Shown here piece after piece: positions 8,182 to 15,383 of a DNA stretch of 21,097 bases. The stretch's first letter is position 1, and each line of letters starts with the position of its first letter. Both the position numbers and the translations under genes were made by a program. The notes beneath the pieces were generated by a model. That model ran no database searches. It worked only from the letters and a program-made list of their open reading frames with translations, and was not told the DNA's origin. The stretch lies in the NCBI RefSeq assembly GCF_002423035.1, contig NZ_DIUM01000096.1:1-21097 (forward strand), in the 5' to 3' direction. This DNA is from Thiocapsa sp. UBA6158. Its GTDB lineage: Bacteria; Pseudomonadota; Gammaproteobacteria; Chromatiales; Chromatiaceae.

Positions 8182-8530
8182 GGCATTCTCCTGACCAAGA
8201 TCCGGGCGACATCGCCATCGAGACAGACGCGCACCAGGGGTTTGCTGAACAGGTCGAGAGTATCCGGGCGCCTCCATTGCCCGAGGATGTCCGACACCTT
8301 AATTCTTGTTCATCCAAGGCGCTGTCCACGGGGTCGCTTGCAGGAGCGGCGCCGACGGGGTACCGTTCGCGCGTCGGCAGCGGTGCGTCGGCGCTATTCG
8401 CACCGCGACGGGAATCGAAGAAACCTCACCATCGCGCGAGCACCATTCACAAGTACAAGCAGACGGAACATCGGCTCGGAAAGGGTGATCCGAGTCGATC
8501 CGAAGGCACAAGAGAACAGGGGAGCACACC
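8182..8530. other. Divergent promoter region between htrA and the exported-protein cassette
   Basis: About 350 bp separate the leftward htrA start from the rightward exported-protein gene, so promoters for both directions should lie here. I looked for TTGACA/TATAAT and for sigmaE-like GGAACTT elements and saw no convincing match. Open frames crossing the region lack ribosome sites and family resemblance. No repeat of the gene-end family is present. Confidence 0.4.
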
Positions 8531-9106
8531 ATGAATGGAAAACCACGGGCCATGCGCTTGGCCTTCGCACTTGCAGGCGGGATTGCCGCCGTCTCCTCGA
8601 CCACGATGGCGGACGTGACGGTCATCCCGGTGACGGGCGCCGAGGTGACCTCGGAGATCAGCGGGATCGTCGAGATCGTCAACGTCGAGCGACGCATGCT
8701 GACGATCAAGACACCGGATGGCCGGTTCCAGGTCATCAATGTCCCTGAACAGGTCGGGCGCCTCGACGGGATCAAGATCGGCAACAAGCTCACCATCACC
8801 GAGACCGAGGCCGTACTCATCGATCTCGTCAAGGGACCCGACAAGGCCGCCGTCGGGACGACTCAAGAAACGGTCGTCGACCGCGAGCGCGGGAGTAAGC
8901 CGGCAGGCACCATGACCGACACCATGACCCTCTACGGTCGGATCGCGGCGGTCGACAAGGCCAAGCGCAAGGTCAGCGTGCAGGGCGCGCAGGAGACGCT
9001 CGACTTCACCGTGAATGACCCGGTACTCCTCGACGAGCTGGCGGTGGGCGACGGCGTGGTCGCGACCTTCATCCGATCGGTCAAAGGCAAGGTCGAGATT
9101 CGCTGA
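8531..9106 (+). CDS. Exported protein with two similar beta-rich domains, function unknown
   Basis: This 191-residue protein has a signal peptide (MNGKPRAMRLAFALAGGIAA, probable cleavage after TTMA at 27), so it is likely periplasmic. The mature part seems to contain two copies of a similar module: residues about 41-100 (ISGIVEIVNVERRMLTIKTP...) and about 132-191 (LYGRIAAVDKAKRKVSVQGA...). Each is a G-x-(I/V) beta strand, a short turn, another strand, then a segment ending in a V/IGD/N-x-(V/L) turn and a final strand. This resembles DUF5666-like small beta-barrel repeats, but the assignment is by eye only. The start is supported by GGAG at 8521-8524, 6 nt before the ATG. Two small genes follow within 17 and 12 bp, so this probably begins a three-gene operon. 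Confidence 0.85.
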   Translation: MNGKPRAMRLAFALAGGIAAVSSTTMADVTVIPVTGAEVTSEISGIVEIVNVERRMLTIKTPDGRFQVINVPEQVGRLDGIKIGNKLTITETEAVLIDLVKGPDKAAVGTTQETVVDRERGSKPAGTMTDTMTLYGRIAAVDKAKRKVSVQGAQETLDFTVNDPVLLDELAVGDGVVATFIRSVKGKVEIR

Positions 9107-9123
9107 AACGCTTGGAGTTCGAT

Positions 9124-9309
9124 ATGGCAACGCTCGAAGAAGTCGAGATGGAACGTTACGCCCGCGAGCTCGAAGACGATGTTCGTCACCTGCTGCTCAA
9201 GTACTGCCGCATCATGGCTTGGGATATCCCGGACCTCGACGAAAAAGCGGCGCGTCGGCTGATCCTTGCGGCACTGCGCGCATCCGTCACCCACGTCGAA
9301 TCCGAGTAA
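9124..9309 (+). CDS. Small acidic helical protein, unknown function
   Basis: This gene encodes 61 residues (MATLEEVEMERYARELEDDV...), rich in Glu, Arg and Leu and probably all alpha-helical, with no signal peptide or membrane segment. I recognise no family. The ATG at 9124 is preferred because GGAG at 9114-9117 sits 6 nt upstream; an in-frame TTG at 9112 would overlap that site. It lies 17 bp after the exported-protein gene and 12 bp before the lipoprotein gene, with codon use like its neighbours. This favours a real gene in the same transcript. A cytosolic partner between two exported products is unusual, so co-transcription may not mean a shared function. Confidence 0.7.
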   Translation: MATLEEVEMERYARELEDDVRHLLLKYCRIMAWDIPDLDEKAARRLILAALRASVTHVESE

Positions 9310-9321
9310 CGGGACATCGAC

Positions 9322-9690
9322 ATGTCCAACAGCGTCGGTGCCGCCGCGGCTCGCCGATGCGTGAAACGGCCGTCCGGCCGATCCGGGGCGCGCGACGTCA
9401 CGCTCGGTGTTCTGATCTGCATGCTTGCGGTGAGCGGCTGTCAATCCACGGCGTCGGGCTCGCGCGGGGATGCCTGTACCTTCACCCCCGGGATGACGAC
9501 GGATGACCTGGCTCGATGCGGCTGCATGGCCAGCAACTCGCGCGGCGACGGCTCCGTCATGCTGATGTCGGAGGAGGCGCTCAACAACACCCGCACGGTC
9601 GCCATCATCAATTACATGTGTCCGCTCGGCGCGGCCGGTGTTGCGAGGGTCACCGTCATGAACGGCGTCGCCACGGCCGTCTACGAATAG
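9322..9690 (+). CDS. Small putative lipoprotein, unknown function
   Basis: This gene encodes 122 residues. A long basic N-terminus is followed by a hydrophobic stretch and a lipobox LAVSGC with the modified Cys at residue 40, so the mature protein of about 83 residues should be anchored in the outer or inner membrane. It contains four further Cys (about 52, 66, 68, 100) that could form disulfides in the periplasm. I recognise no family beyond a lipoprotein. The ATG at 9322 has only a weak ribosome site (GGGA, 7 nt upstream). The first 24 residues look long for a lipoprotein signal; the nearby in-frame ATG at 9421 would sit only a few residues before the lipobox, leaving too short a signal. 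It is the last gene of the three-gene cassette. Confidence 0.75.
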   Translation: MSNSVGAAAARRCVKRPSGRSGARDVTLGVLICMLAVSGCQSTASGSRGDACTFTPGMTTDDLARCGCMASNSRGDGSVMLMSEEALNNTRTVAIINYMCPLGAAGVARVTVMNGVATAVYE

Positions 9691-9726
9691 AGGAAACATC
9701 CAATTCGATCGGGTCGAATGCGATGA

Positions 9727-9876
9727 GAGCACTGGACAAGCTCGTACGGCGGCGGCGCCGAGATCCTGTCGATCCTGAAGGGACTCGGGGTCGACGGCGC
9801 CCAAGGGTCCCTTTTCGGCAAGCCGATCAAGCCGGAGCAACCGCGGACACCGATCCTATTCGACGGCGTCCTTTGA
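9727..9876 (+). pseudogene. Remnant of an EAL-domain (c-di-GMP phosphodiesterase) C-terminus
   Basis: Between a stop at 9724-9726 and a TGA at 9874-9876 this frame reads through GAEILSILKGLGVDGAQGSLF followed by GKPIKPEQ. That closely fits the end of EAL domains (helix, LG-x-D-x-x-QG-x-LF-x-KP). The EAL, catalytic and metal-binding motifs and any start codon are missing, so only about 40 residues survive. EAL proteins hydrolyse cyclic di-GMP. The fragment is probably a deletion scar; the identification rests on this short motif alone. Confidence 0.6.
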
Positions 9877-9888
9877 TCGCCGAAGGGT

Positions 9889-10770
9889 TTACCCCTCGCC
9901 GACCGTCCCCCGGATCACCTCGAAGATGGCCGCTGAATCCTCTTCGCCCAATCCGCGCTCGACCAGCAGGTCCAGCCATTCCGCGACCATCGCCGCCGTC
10001 GTCAAGGAGATCCCCAACTCCTGCGCGGATTCCAGCACGACCCGCATATCCTTGCGATGCAGGCGTGACTTGAACCCCGGCCTGTAGTCACCCTCGATCA
10101 TTCGCAGTCCGTGCACCTCCAGGATACGGCTGCCCGCAAAGCCGCCGAGCAGGGCCTCGCGCACCTTGCGCGGATCCACACCGCTCGCCTGCGCCAGCAA
10201 GACCGCCTCCGAGACGCCGGCGATGGTCGCGCCGACGACGATCTGGTTGCATGACTTGCACACCTGACCGGCACCGCTTGGGCCGACGTGCACGATATTT
10301 CCGCCCATCGCCTCGAACAGCGGCCGCACCCGCGCAAAGTCGGCCGGCTCGCCCCCGACCATGATGGACAGGGTACCGGCCTTCGCCCCGGCCTCCCCGC
10401 CCGAGACCGGGGCGTCGAGCATCGCGGCTCCGACGGCCCGGAGTCGCTCGGCCATCATCCGCGTGGAGGATGGCGAGATCGTGCTCATATCCACGACCAC
10501 AGCATCGGGTCGGACACCTTGGATGACGCCCTCGGGGCCGAGGATCACCGCTTCGACATCCGGCGTATCCGAGACCATCGTGAAGACGATCGACGCGTCT
10601 CGGGCAACCTCCGCCGGACTCTCGGCCGTCCGGGCACCGGCCTCGGCCAGCGGCGCCAACGACTCGGGCCGACGGGCATGGACGACGAGCTCGTAGCCGG
10701 CCTTGATCAGGTTCAGGGCCATCGGCCGACCCATGATGCCGAGGCCAATGAAGCCGACAGATTCGGTCAT
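9889..10770 (-). CDS. garR: 3-hydroxyacid dehydrogenase family, likely tartronate semialdehyde reductase
   Basis: This 293-residue enzyme has the family features. There is an N-terminal NAD(P)-binding motif GFIGLGIMGRPMALNL (residues 6-21), the substrate-binding block DAPVSGGEAGAKAGTL (119-133) and the catalytic lysine segment GAGQVCKSCNQ (Lys172, Asn175). The C-terminal part has GGFAGSRILEVHG and KDM. The pattern is closest to GarR/GlxR (2-hydroxy-3-oxopropionate reductase), which reduces tartronate semialdehyde to glycerate. Adjacent glcE and glcF support that over 3-hydroxyisobutyrate dehydrogenase. I chose the ATG at 10770, preceded by GAGG at about 8 nt; the frame stays open about 100 codons upstream, but that part is antisense-like sequence of glcF and has no relation to the family. 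Confidence 0.85.
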   Translation of the reverse strand: MTESVGFIGLGIMGRPMALNLIKAGYELVVHARRPESLAPLAEAGARTAESPAEVARDASIVFTMVSDTPDVEAVILGPEGVIQGVRPDAVVVDMSTISPSSTRMMAERLRAVGAAMLDAPVSGGEAGAKAGTLSIMVGGEPADFARVRPLFEAMGGNIVHVGPSGAGQVCKSCNQIVVGATIAGVSEAVLLAQASGVDPRKVREALLGGFAGSRILEVHGLRMIEGDYRPGFKSRLHRKDMRVVLESAQELGISLTTAAMVAEWLDLLVERGLGEEDSAAIFEVIRGTVGEG

Positions 10771-10798
10771 GATGCCATCCTCATGTCTTGTTTCACCG

Positions 10799-10880
10799 GA
10801 GCCGCGTCCCGCCGAAGTCATGTCGAGCGACAAGGGCGAGTTGACCGCAAGACAAGGCCGAGCGCTCCGACCGCGGCTCA
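10799..10880 (-). repeat. Diverged gene-end palindromic repeat, copy F
   Basis: On the minus strand it begins TGAGCCGCGGTC, where TGA is the glcF stop codon, and ends with the complement of GAGCCGCGTCC at about 10799-10809. The length (about 82 bp), the ends and the position over a stop codon match copies A-E; the interior differs. It fills most of the 107-bp glcF-reductase gap. Assignment is weaker than for the other copies because the ends are imperfect. Confidence 0.55.
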
Positions 10881-12086
10881 ACCGTCGAGCAGCTCGAGCC
10901 AATGGACGACGGGGATCTTCGTGCCGCCGCCGATCTGAAGCTGACAGCCGATGTTGGCTGTCGCGATCAACTCCGGTCGACCCGACTCCAGTGCGTCGAC
11001 CTTGTTCGCAAGCAGACGCGCCGAGAGCTCGGGCTGCGTGATCGAATAGGTCCCGGCAGAGCCGCAGCACAGATGACCGTCCGGCACCGGAGTCATCGTA
11101 AACCCGAGCCGCGTCAGGACCGGTTCCACGACCTGCTTGAGCTGCTGGCCGTGCTGCAGCGTGCAGGGCGCGTGGAAGGCGACCTTGCGACCTTCACCCG
11201 GCGAGCCGAGCGGCGCAAGATCCAGGCTCGCGATGATCTCGATCGGATCGCGCGCCAAGGCCGCCACGCGCGCGGCCCGCTCAGCATAGCGGGGATCCTC
11301 GGCCAGTGCATGGCCGTAGTCCTTCACCATGGCGCCGCACCCGCTCGCGGTGACCAGGATCGCCTCGCAGCCCGCCTCGATCTCGGGCCACCAGGCGTCG
11401 ATATTGCGCCGCATGGCGTCGAGCCCGTCCGTCACGGCGCTCAGGTGATAGGCCGCGGCACCGCAACAGCCGGCGTCGGGCGACTCGATCAGATCGATCC
11501 CGAGCCGCGCCAACACACGCGCCGCCGCGGCATTCGTCTTGGGTGTGGCGACCGACTGGACGCACCCGCCGAGCACCAGCATCCGGCGTCGCCCGGCGGG
11601 CTTCGGCCAGGCACCGGCCGGGCGCGGTGTCGGCAGCTTCGCCTTGAGATTGGCCGACAGCAGCGGCTTCATCCGGCGCCCGATCCACATCAAGGGGCCG
11701 AAACGCGATGGATAGGGCACGGTTTTGACGAGCGCCCAGCGCAGCAGGCGCTCGGACAGCGGACGTTCCACGCGCTCCTCGACCAGGTGCCGCCCGATGT
11801 CGAGCAGGCGCGCATAACGCACACCCGACGGACAGGTCGTCTCGCAGGAGCGACAGGTCAAACAGCGGTCAAGATGCTGCTGGGTGATGCGGGTCGGCGC
11901 CTGACCTTCCATGACCAGCTTGATCTGATAGATCCGCCCCCGCGGTCCATCGAGCTCGTCGCCGAGCAGCTGATAGGTCGGGCAGGTCGCGGTGCAGAAG
12001 CCGCAGTGCACGCAGGTCCGCAGGATGGCGTCGGCCTCGCGACCGGCGGGCGTGCTCAGAAACTCGGGCAGGATCTCGGTCTGCAT
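10878..12086 (-). CDS. glcF: Glycolate oxidase iron-sulfur subunit
   Basis: The 402-residue protein has two 4Fe-4S motifs near the N-terminus, CVHCGFCTATCP (Cys25, 28, 31, 35) and CLTCRSCETTCP (Cys75, 78, 81, 85). Two CCG (cysteine-rich) domains follow, with SPDAGCCGAAAYH and GHLCCGSAGTYSI. This is GlcF, the electron-transfer subunit of glycolate dehydrogenase, which oxidises glycolate to glyoxylate at the membrane with GlcD and GlcE. The ATG at 12086 has AGGAG 6 nt upstream, and that site overlaps the end of glcE, whose TAG lies 9 bp away, so the two are coupled. In autotrophs the enzyme recycles the 2-phosphoglycolate product of RuBisCO. Its TGA is embedded in repeat copy F. Confidence 0.96.
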   Translation of the reverse strand: MQTEILPEFLSTPAGREADAILRTCVHCGFCTATCPTYQLLGDELDGPRGRIYQIKLVMEGQAPTRITQQHLDRCLTCRSCETTCPSGVRYARLLDIGRHLVEERVERPLSERLLRWALVKTVPYPSRFGPLMWIGRRMKPLLSANLKAKLPTPRPAGAWPKPAGRRRMLVLGGCVQSVATPKTNAAAARVLARLGIDLIESPDAGCCGAAAYHLSAVTDGLDAMRRNIDAWWPEIEAGCEAILVTASGCGAMVKDYGHALAEDPRYAERAARVAALARDPIEIIASLDLAPLGSPGEGRKVAFHAPCTLQHGQQLKQVVEPVLTRLGFTMTPVPDGHLCCGSAGTYSITQPELSARLLANKVDALESGRPELIATANIGCQLQIGGGTKIPVVHWLELLDG

Positions 12087-12095
12087 GCCTGGCTC

Positions 12096-13193
12096 CTAGA
12101 GGGTCGCGTAGAGACGACCGGGGTTCAGGATGCCGTTCGGATCGAAGGCCCGTTTCATCTCGCGATGCAGTGTCATGAGTCCGGCCGGGAGCGGGTGGAA
12201 GACCTCCGAGCGGCGATCCCCCCCTCGAAAGAGCGTGGCATGCCCGCCGACCGAGCCGACCGCGGAACGGATGACTTCGACCTCGGCATCGCTGCGCAGC
12301 CAGCGTTGCGCCCCGCCCCACTCGATCAGCTGCGCGCCCGGCAGGGACAGGGGCGCGACGGTCGGCGGCACCGACAAGCGCCACAAGGGTGCATCGCCGG
12401 CAAAGAAGGGATGACGCTGCTCGCGGATCTGCTCACGCCAGAAGGCACGCGCCTCGCCGTCATCGACCGCCTCTCCGCCGACGCGCTCGGCGGCGGCCGA
12501 GACACCGCCGTGGTTGCCGGACAGCCGAACCCAAAGTTGCTCGCCGTCGAAGCAGGTCGCGCTGATCGGCAGCGGCTGCGCAGCCCAGTGCGTCATGCGC
12601 GCGATCGCCTCGGCTTGCGAGCAGGTCTGCACCAGTGTCCGACCGGTCGTCGGGATGGGGAGCACCTTCACGCTGATATCGAGCAGGACGCCGAGTGTGC
12701 CGAAGGCTCCGGTCATGAGCCGCGAGATGTCGTAGCCGGCAACGTTCTTCATCACCTCGCCGCCGAAGCGCAGGACCTCGGCTCGCCCGGTCAGGACGCG
12801 TGTGCCGAGCACCAGATCGCGGGCCGAGCCCGCGTAGGGTCGCGCTGGACCGGAAAGCCCGCAGGCGATGGTTCCGCCCAAGGTCGCGCCCGACGTCGAG
12901 CGACCCTCGTCCGAGTCATCGGCGAAATGCGGCGGCTCGAACGGGAGCATCTGCCCCTGCTCGGCAAGCGCAAACTCGATCTCGCAAAGCGGGGTGCCGC
13001 ATCGCGCTGTGACGACCAGCTCCTTGGGCTGGTAGTTGAGGATCCCGGTATGCCCGGACAGGGACAGGACCTCGCCATCGACCATGCGCCCGAGATGCGA
13101 CTTGGTGGCGTTGCACTCCAAGCGCAGCGGCAATGAGGCATCGGCCGCGTGGCGGACCCGATCTTGAAGCTCGGCGGTCAGGTCATTGCTCAC
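12096..13193 (-). CDS. glcE: Glycolate oxidase FAD-binding subunit
   Basis: This protein of about 365 residues belongs to the FAD_binding_4 (PCMH) family. Visible pieces are GHTGILNYQPKELVVTARCG, the flavin-contact segment GRSTSGATLGGTIACGLSGPARP, VKNVAGYDISRLMTG written here as MKNVAGYDISRLMTGAFGTLG, and a C-terminal DPNGILNPGRLY. These fit GlcE, a shortened GlcD-like partner of glycolate dehydrogenase. I prefer the GTG at 13193, 8 nt after GAGG (13202-13205), to the GTG at 13202, which overlaps that ribosome site. glcF follows directly. glcD, usually the first gene of the glcDEF group, is not upstream; ruvA is, beyond a repeat and a terminator. The holoenzyme therefore needs a GlcD encoded elsewhere. 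Confidence 0.93.
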   Translation of the reverse strand: MSNDLTAELQDRVRHAADASLPLRLECNATKSHLGRMVDGEVLSLSGHTGILNYQPKELVVTARCGTPLCEIEFALAEQGQMLPFEPPHFADDSDEGRSTSGATLGGTIACGLSGPARPYAGSARDLVLGTRVLTGRAEVLRFGGEVMKNVAGYDISRLMTGAFGTLGVLLDISVKVLPIPTTGRTLVQTCSQAEAIARMTHWAAQPLPISATCFDGEQLWVRLSGNHGGVSAAAERVGGEAVDDGEARAFWREQIREQRHPFFAGDAPLWRLSVPPTVAPLSLPGAQLIEWGGAQRWLRSDAEVEVIRSAVGSVGGHATLFRGGDRRSEVFHPLPAGLMTLHREMKRAFDPNGILNPGRLYATL

Positions 13194-13213
13194 GGAGTCC
13201 ACCTCGACAAATT

Positions 13214-13240
13214 AAAAAAACACGCCTCGGACATGTCCGA
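13214..13240 (-). terminator. Rho-independent-like terminator downstream of ruvA
   Basis: On the minus strand the 14-bp palindrome TCGGACATGTCCGA (13227-13240) is followed after 6 nt by a run of seven T (13214-13220 complement). The stem is short, but the T-run is rare in this GC-rich sequence. It would end the yebC-ruvC-ruvA transcript before glcE and touches the distal end of repeat copy E. Confidence 0.55.
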
Positions 13241-13336
13241 ACCGCGCCGGCTCAGACACTCTTATCCGGCGCACATGCTTATCCGGCGCAAGGCCGAATG
13301 CGGCCGGAAGGATCGCCGATCGCGCGGGACGCGGTT
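13239..13336 (-). repeat. 98-bp palindromic gene-end repeat, copy E
   Basis: On the minus strand it begins TGAACCGCGTCCCG, with TGA being the ruvA stop codon. The other end on the plus strand reads GAACCGCGCC. The interior is longer than in copies A and B because of a 13-bp direct repeat and contains a GGCCG-AATG-CGGCC hairpin. It fills most of the ruvA-glcE gap. Confidence 0.7.
13261..13290 (+). repeat. Tandem 13-bp direct repeat inside copy E
   Basis: CTTATCCGGCGCA occurs twice (13261-13273 and 13278-13290), separated by CATG, giving a 17-bp period. The two units are identical. This suggests a local duplication inside the repeat element. Confidence 0.8.
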
Positions 13337-13944
13337 CAGCGCGCGCTGGCAGCCCGCAAGGCACTGCGGATGATCTCCTCCGCTCCGCCGCTTCCGTCGT
13401 CTGCTGCGCGGGCCATCCGCGTCGCATCGACGGGGCGATAACCTAGGGCCACCAGCGCGCTGACGGCATCGGCGAGCGCCTGCTCGCGCGGATCTGCTCC
13501 GCCGGCTCGCGTCTCGGGGAGATGGGGGGCGCTGCCCGGAATCACATCCAGGCTGTCGCGCAACTCCATCACCAAGCGCTGCGCCGTTTTCCGCCCGATG
13601 CCCGGGACCCGGATCAGCGCGTCCAGGTCTTCATGCTCGATGGATTGCACAAAGCGCGCGGCGTCCATCGAGGAGAGGATCGCCAAGGCCATCTTGGCGC
13701 CGACGCCGGTGACCTTGAGCAAACGCCGAAAGAGCGCGCGCTCCTGCTCGCGGCCGAATCCGTAGAGCGACCAGGCGTCCTCGCGCACCACCAAGTGGGT
13801 CACCAGGGCGACGGTCTCACCGACGGCCGGCAGGTCATAGAAGGTCGACATGGGGGCCTCGACCTCGTAGCCGACACCGCCCACGTCCAGCAACAGCTGA
13901 GGCGGATGCTTGGAGAGGATCCGGCCGTGCAGACGGCCGATCAC
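13336..13944 (-). CDS. ruvA: Holliday junction branch migration protein RuvA
   Basis: This 202-residue protein starts with the typical VIGRLHGRI (GTG start). An OB-fold domain (1-62, LLLDVGGVGYEVEAPMSTFYDLP) is followed by the helix-hairpin-helix pair (KVTGVGAKMALAIL and PGIGRKTAQRLVMEL, about 70-130) and the C-terminal RuvB-binding domain (DAVSALVALGYRP, AEEIIRSAL, about 150-200). RuvA tetramers hold the Holliday junction and load the RuvB motor. The GTG at 13944 overlaps the ruvC stop in GTGA, so the genes are coupled. Longer in-frame extension runs antisense-like over ruvC and is not part of the protein. Unlike the usual ruvC-ruvA-ruvB order, no ruvB follows: glcE lies next, beyond a repeat and terminator. 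Confidence 0.97.
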   Translation of the reverse strand: MIGRLHGRILSKHPPQLLLDVGGVGYEVEAPMSTFYDLPAVGETVALVTHLVVREDAWSLYGFGREQERALFRRLLKVTGVGAKMALAILSSMDAARFVQSIEHEDLDALIRVPGIGRKTAQRLVMELRDSLDVIPGSAPHLPETRAGGADPREQALADAVSALVALGYRPVDATRMARAADDGSGGAEEIIRSALRAASAR

Positions 13945-14528
13945 GGGCGCCAATCCCGCCAAGAGGCGGAAGCCCGCCCGCGCGCCGGGATCCCCATCGA
14001 GTGTGCATGACAGAGCGCAATCGCCAAGGCGTCGGCCTCGTCCTCGCAGGGTGTTTCGGGCAGCGCAAGCAGAACCCGGATCATATGTTGGACCTGGGCC
14101 TTGTCGGCCCCGCCCGTGCCGACGACCGCCAGCTTGACCGTCTTGGGACTGTATTCGTGCACCGTTACACCGGATTTGAGCCCGGCGCAGAGTGCCGCGC
14201 CACGCGCCTGGCCGATCTTGAGCGCAGCGGTCGGATCGCGGGCAAAGATGAGCTGCTCGACCGCCATCTCGTGCGGCGCGTGCTCGGCCACGATGGCGGC
14301 GACACCGTCGAAGATGCGGCCGAGACGATTCGGCCAGGGATATTCGCCGACCCGCAAGGTCCCGCTGGCGATCCAACGGCTGCGTTGACCGTCGGTGTCG
14401 ATGACCCCGTAGCCGGTCGTGCGCGAGCCCGGATCGATGCCCAGGATGCGATGGCGGAGCTTCGCCGGGGATCCGATCGGCGTGCGGCCGACGAATACGC
14501 CGACCGGTCGCTGAAGATCATCAGGCAT
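13941..14528 (-). CDS. ruvC: Crossover junction endodeoxyribonuclease RuvC
   Basis: This is the Holliday junction resolvase. The RNase H-like fold shows RILGIDPGSRTTGYGVI with catalytic Asp32, then MAVEQLIF (Glu91) and the C-terminal CEDEADALAIALCHA (Asp163, Asp166), so all four acidic residues are present. It cuts symmetrically across the junction held by RuvAB. The only reasonable start is the ATG at 14528, which overlaps the end of yebC by 8 bp; no ATG or GTG occurs nearer to the conserved RILGIDPG. That gives 195 residues, with an N-terminal extension of about 25 over the usual 173-residue protein. Either the extension is real or a non-standard start (for example CTG) is used. Downstream ruvA overlaps by 4 bp. 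Confidence 0.95.
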   Translation of the reverse strand: MPDDLQRPVGVFVGRTPIGSPAKLRHRILGIDPGSRTTGYGVIDTDGQRSRWIASGTLRVGEYPWPNRLGRIFDGVAAIVAEHAPHEMAVEQLIFARDPTAALKIGQARGAALCAGLKSGVTVHEYSPKTVKLAVVGTGGADKAQVQHMIRVLLALPETPCEDEADALAIALCHAHSMGIPARGRASASWRDWRP

Positions 14529-15270
14529 CGAGCTCGGCCAGGATCTCGTCGGCGATATCGGCGTTGTGATAGACGTCTTGGACATCGTCCAGGTCGTCGA
14601 GGACATCGACCAGACGAAGCAGCTTCTCGGCCGTATCGCGATCGAGCTCGGCGAGGGTCGCGGCGTTGTAGGAGACCTCTGCCACCTCGGTATCGAACCC
14701 GGCTTGGGTGAGCGCGTCCTTCACCGAGGCGAACGCCTCGGGCGTGGTGACCACGTCGAGCGAGCCGTCGTCGTTGGCGACGACATCCTCGGCACCGGCC
14801 TCGAGCGCCGCTTCCATCACCGCATCCTCGTCGGTACCGGGCTGGAAGCTGATGATGCCTTGCTTGGTGAAGAGATAGCCGACCGAACCGTCGGTGCCCA
14901 GGTTGCCGCCGTGCTTGCTGAAGGCGTGACGAACCTCGGCCGCGGTACGGTTGCGATTGTCGGTCATGCAATCGACCATGATGGCGACCCCGCCGGGCCC
15001 GTAGCCCTCGTAGCGGATCTCCTCGTAGTCGTCGCCCTCCATCCCGCCGGCGCCGCGCTTGATGGCGCGCTCGACCGTGTCGCGCGGCATGTTGGCGCCG
15101 AACGCCTTGTCCATCGCCAGACGCAACCGCGGATTCGCACCCGGATCACCCCCGCCTTCACGGCTCGCGACCGTCACCTCGCGGATCAGCTTCGTCCAGA
15201 CCTTGCCGCGCTGTTTATCCTGCGCCGCCTTGCGATGCTTGATGTTGGCCCATTTGCTGTGACCCGCCAT
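14521..15270 (-). CDS. yebC: YebC/PmpR family translation or transcription factor
   Basis: The 249-residue protein begins with the signature MAGHSKWANIKHRKAAQDKQRGK and continues with LRLAMDKAFGANMPRDTVERAIKRG, YEGYGPGGVAIMVDCMTDNRNRTAAEVRHAFSKHGGNLGTDGSV and the acidic C-terminal half. This is standard YebC. Family members have been linked to ribosome rescue at proline-rich stretches and to DNA-binding regulation. The ATG at 15270 is fixed by the family start and by GAGAGG just upstream; a longer open frame reaches back to 15486 but lacks family resemblance. It is the first gene of yebC-ruvC-ruvA and overlaps ruvC by 8 bp. Confidence 0.97.
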   Translation of the reverse strand: MAGHSKWANIKHRKAAQDKQRGKVWTKLIREVTVASREGGGDPGANPRLRLAMDKAFGANMPRDTVERAIKRGAGGMEGDDYEEIRYEGYGPGGVAIMVDCMTDNRNRTAAEVRHAFSKHGGNLGTDGSVGYLFTKQGIISFQPGTDEDAVMEAALEAGAEDVVANDDGSLDVVTTPEAFASVKDALTQAGFDTEVAEVSYNAATLAELDRDTAEKLLRLVDVLDDLDDVQDVYHNADIADEILAELDA

Positions 15271-15383
15271 CGATGACCTCTCTTCACTGGAAATCGACCA
15301 AGCGCGTCCCGGATCCGGAACTGCGACCAGGAGCCGGACCGGTTGACACCGCGGGAGTCGCGCTGCATGTTGTCTAGCCCGAC

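Noticed and set aside
8182..8277. 32-codon N-terminal extension of htrA from an ATG at 8277
   Set aside because: The extension lacks signal-peptide character and a good ribosome site, while GTG at 8181 has AGGAG 6 nt upstream and is followed by a normal signal sequence.
8531..9309. Exported protein and 61-residue neighbour as a toxin-antitoxin pair
   Set aside because: The first product carries a signal peptide and a duplicated beta domain, and neither resembles a known toxin or antitoxin.
10902..13136. Long plus-strand open frame (744 codons) antisense to glcF and glcE
   Set aside because: It lies opposite two intact, recognisable genes, is rich in Arg, His, Gln and Asp, and has no domain or ribosome site. 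Long antisense frames are expected at this GC content.
13239..13336. Resemblance of copy E interior (CTTATCCGGCGC, GGCCGAATGCGGCC) to enterobacterial REP sequences
   Set aside because: Short GC-rich motif likeness only; the ends and the rest of the element differ, so common origin is not supported.
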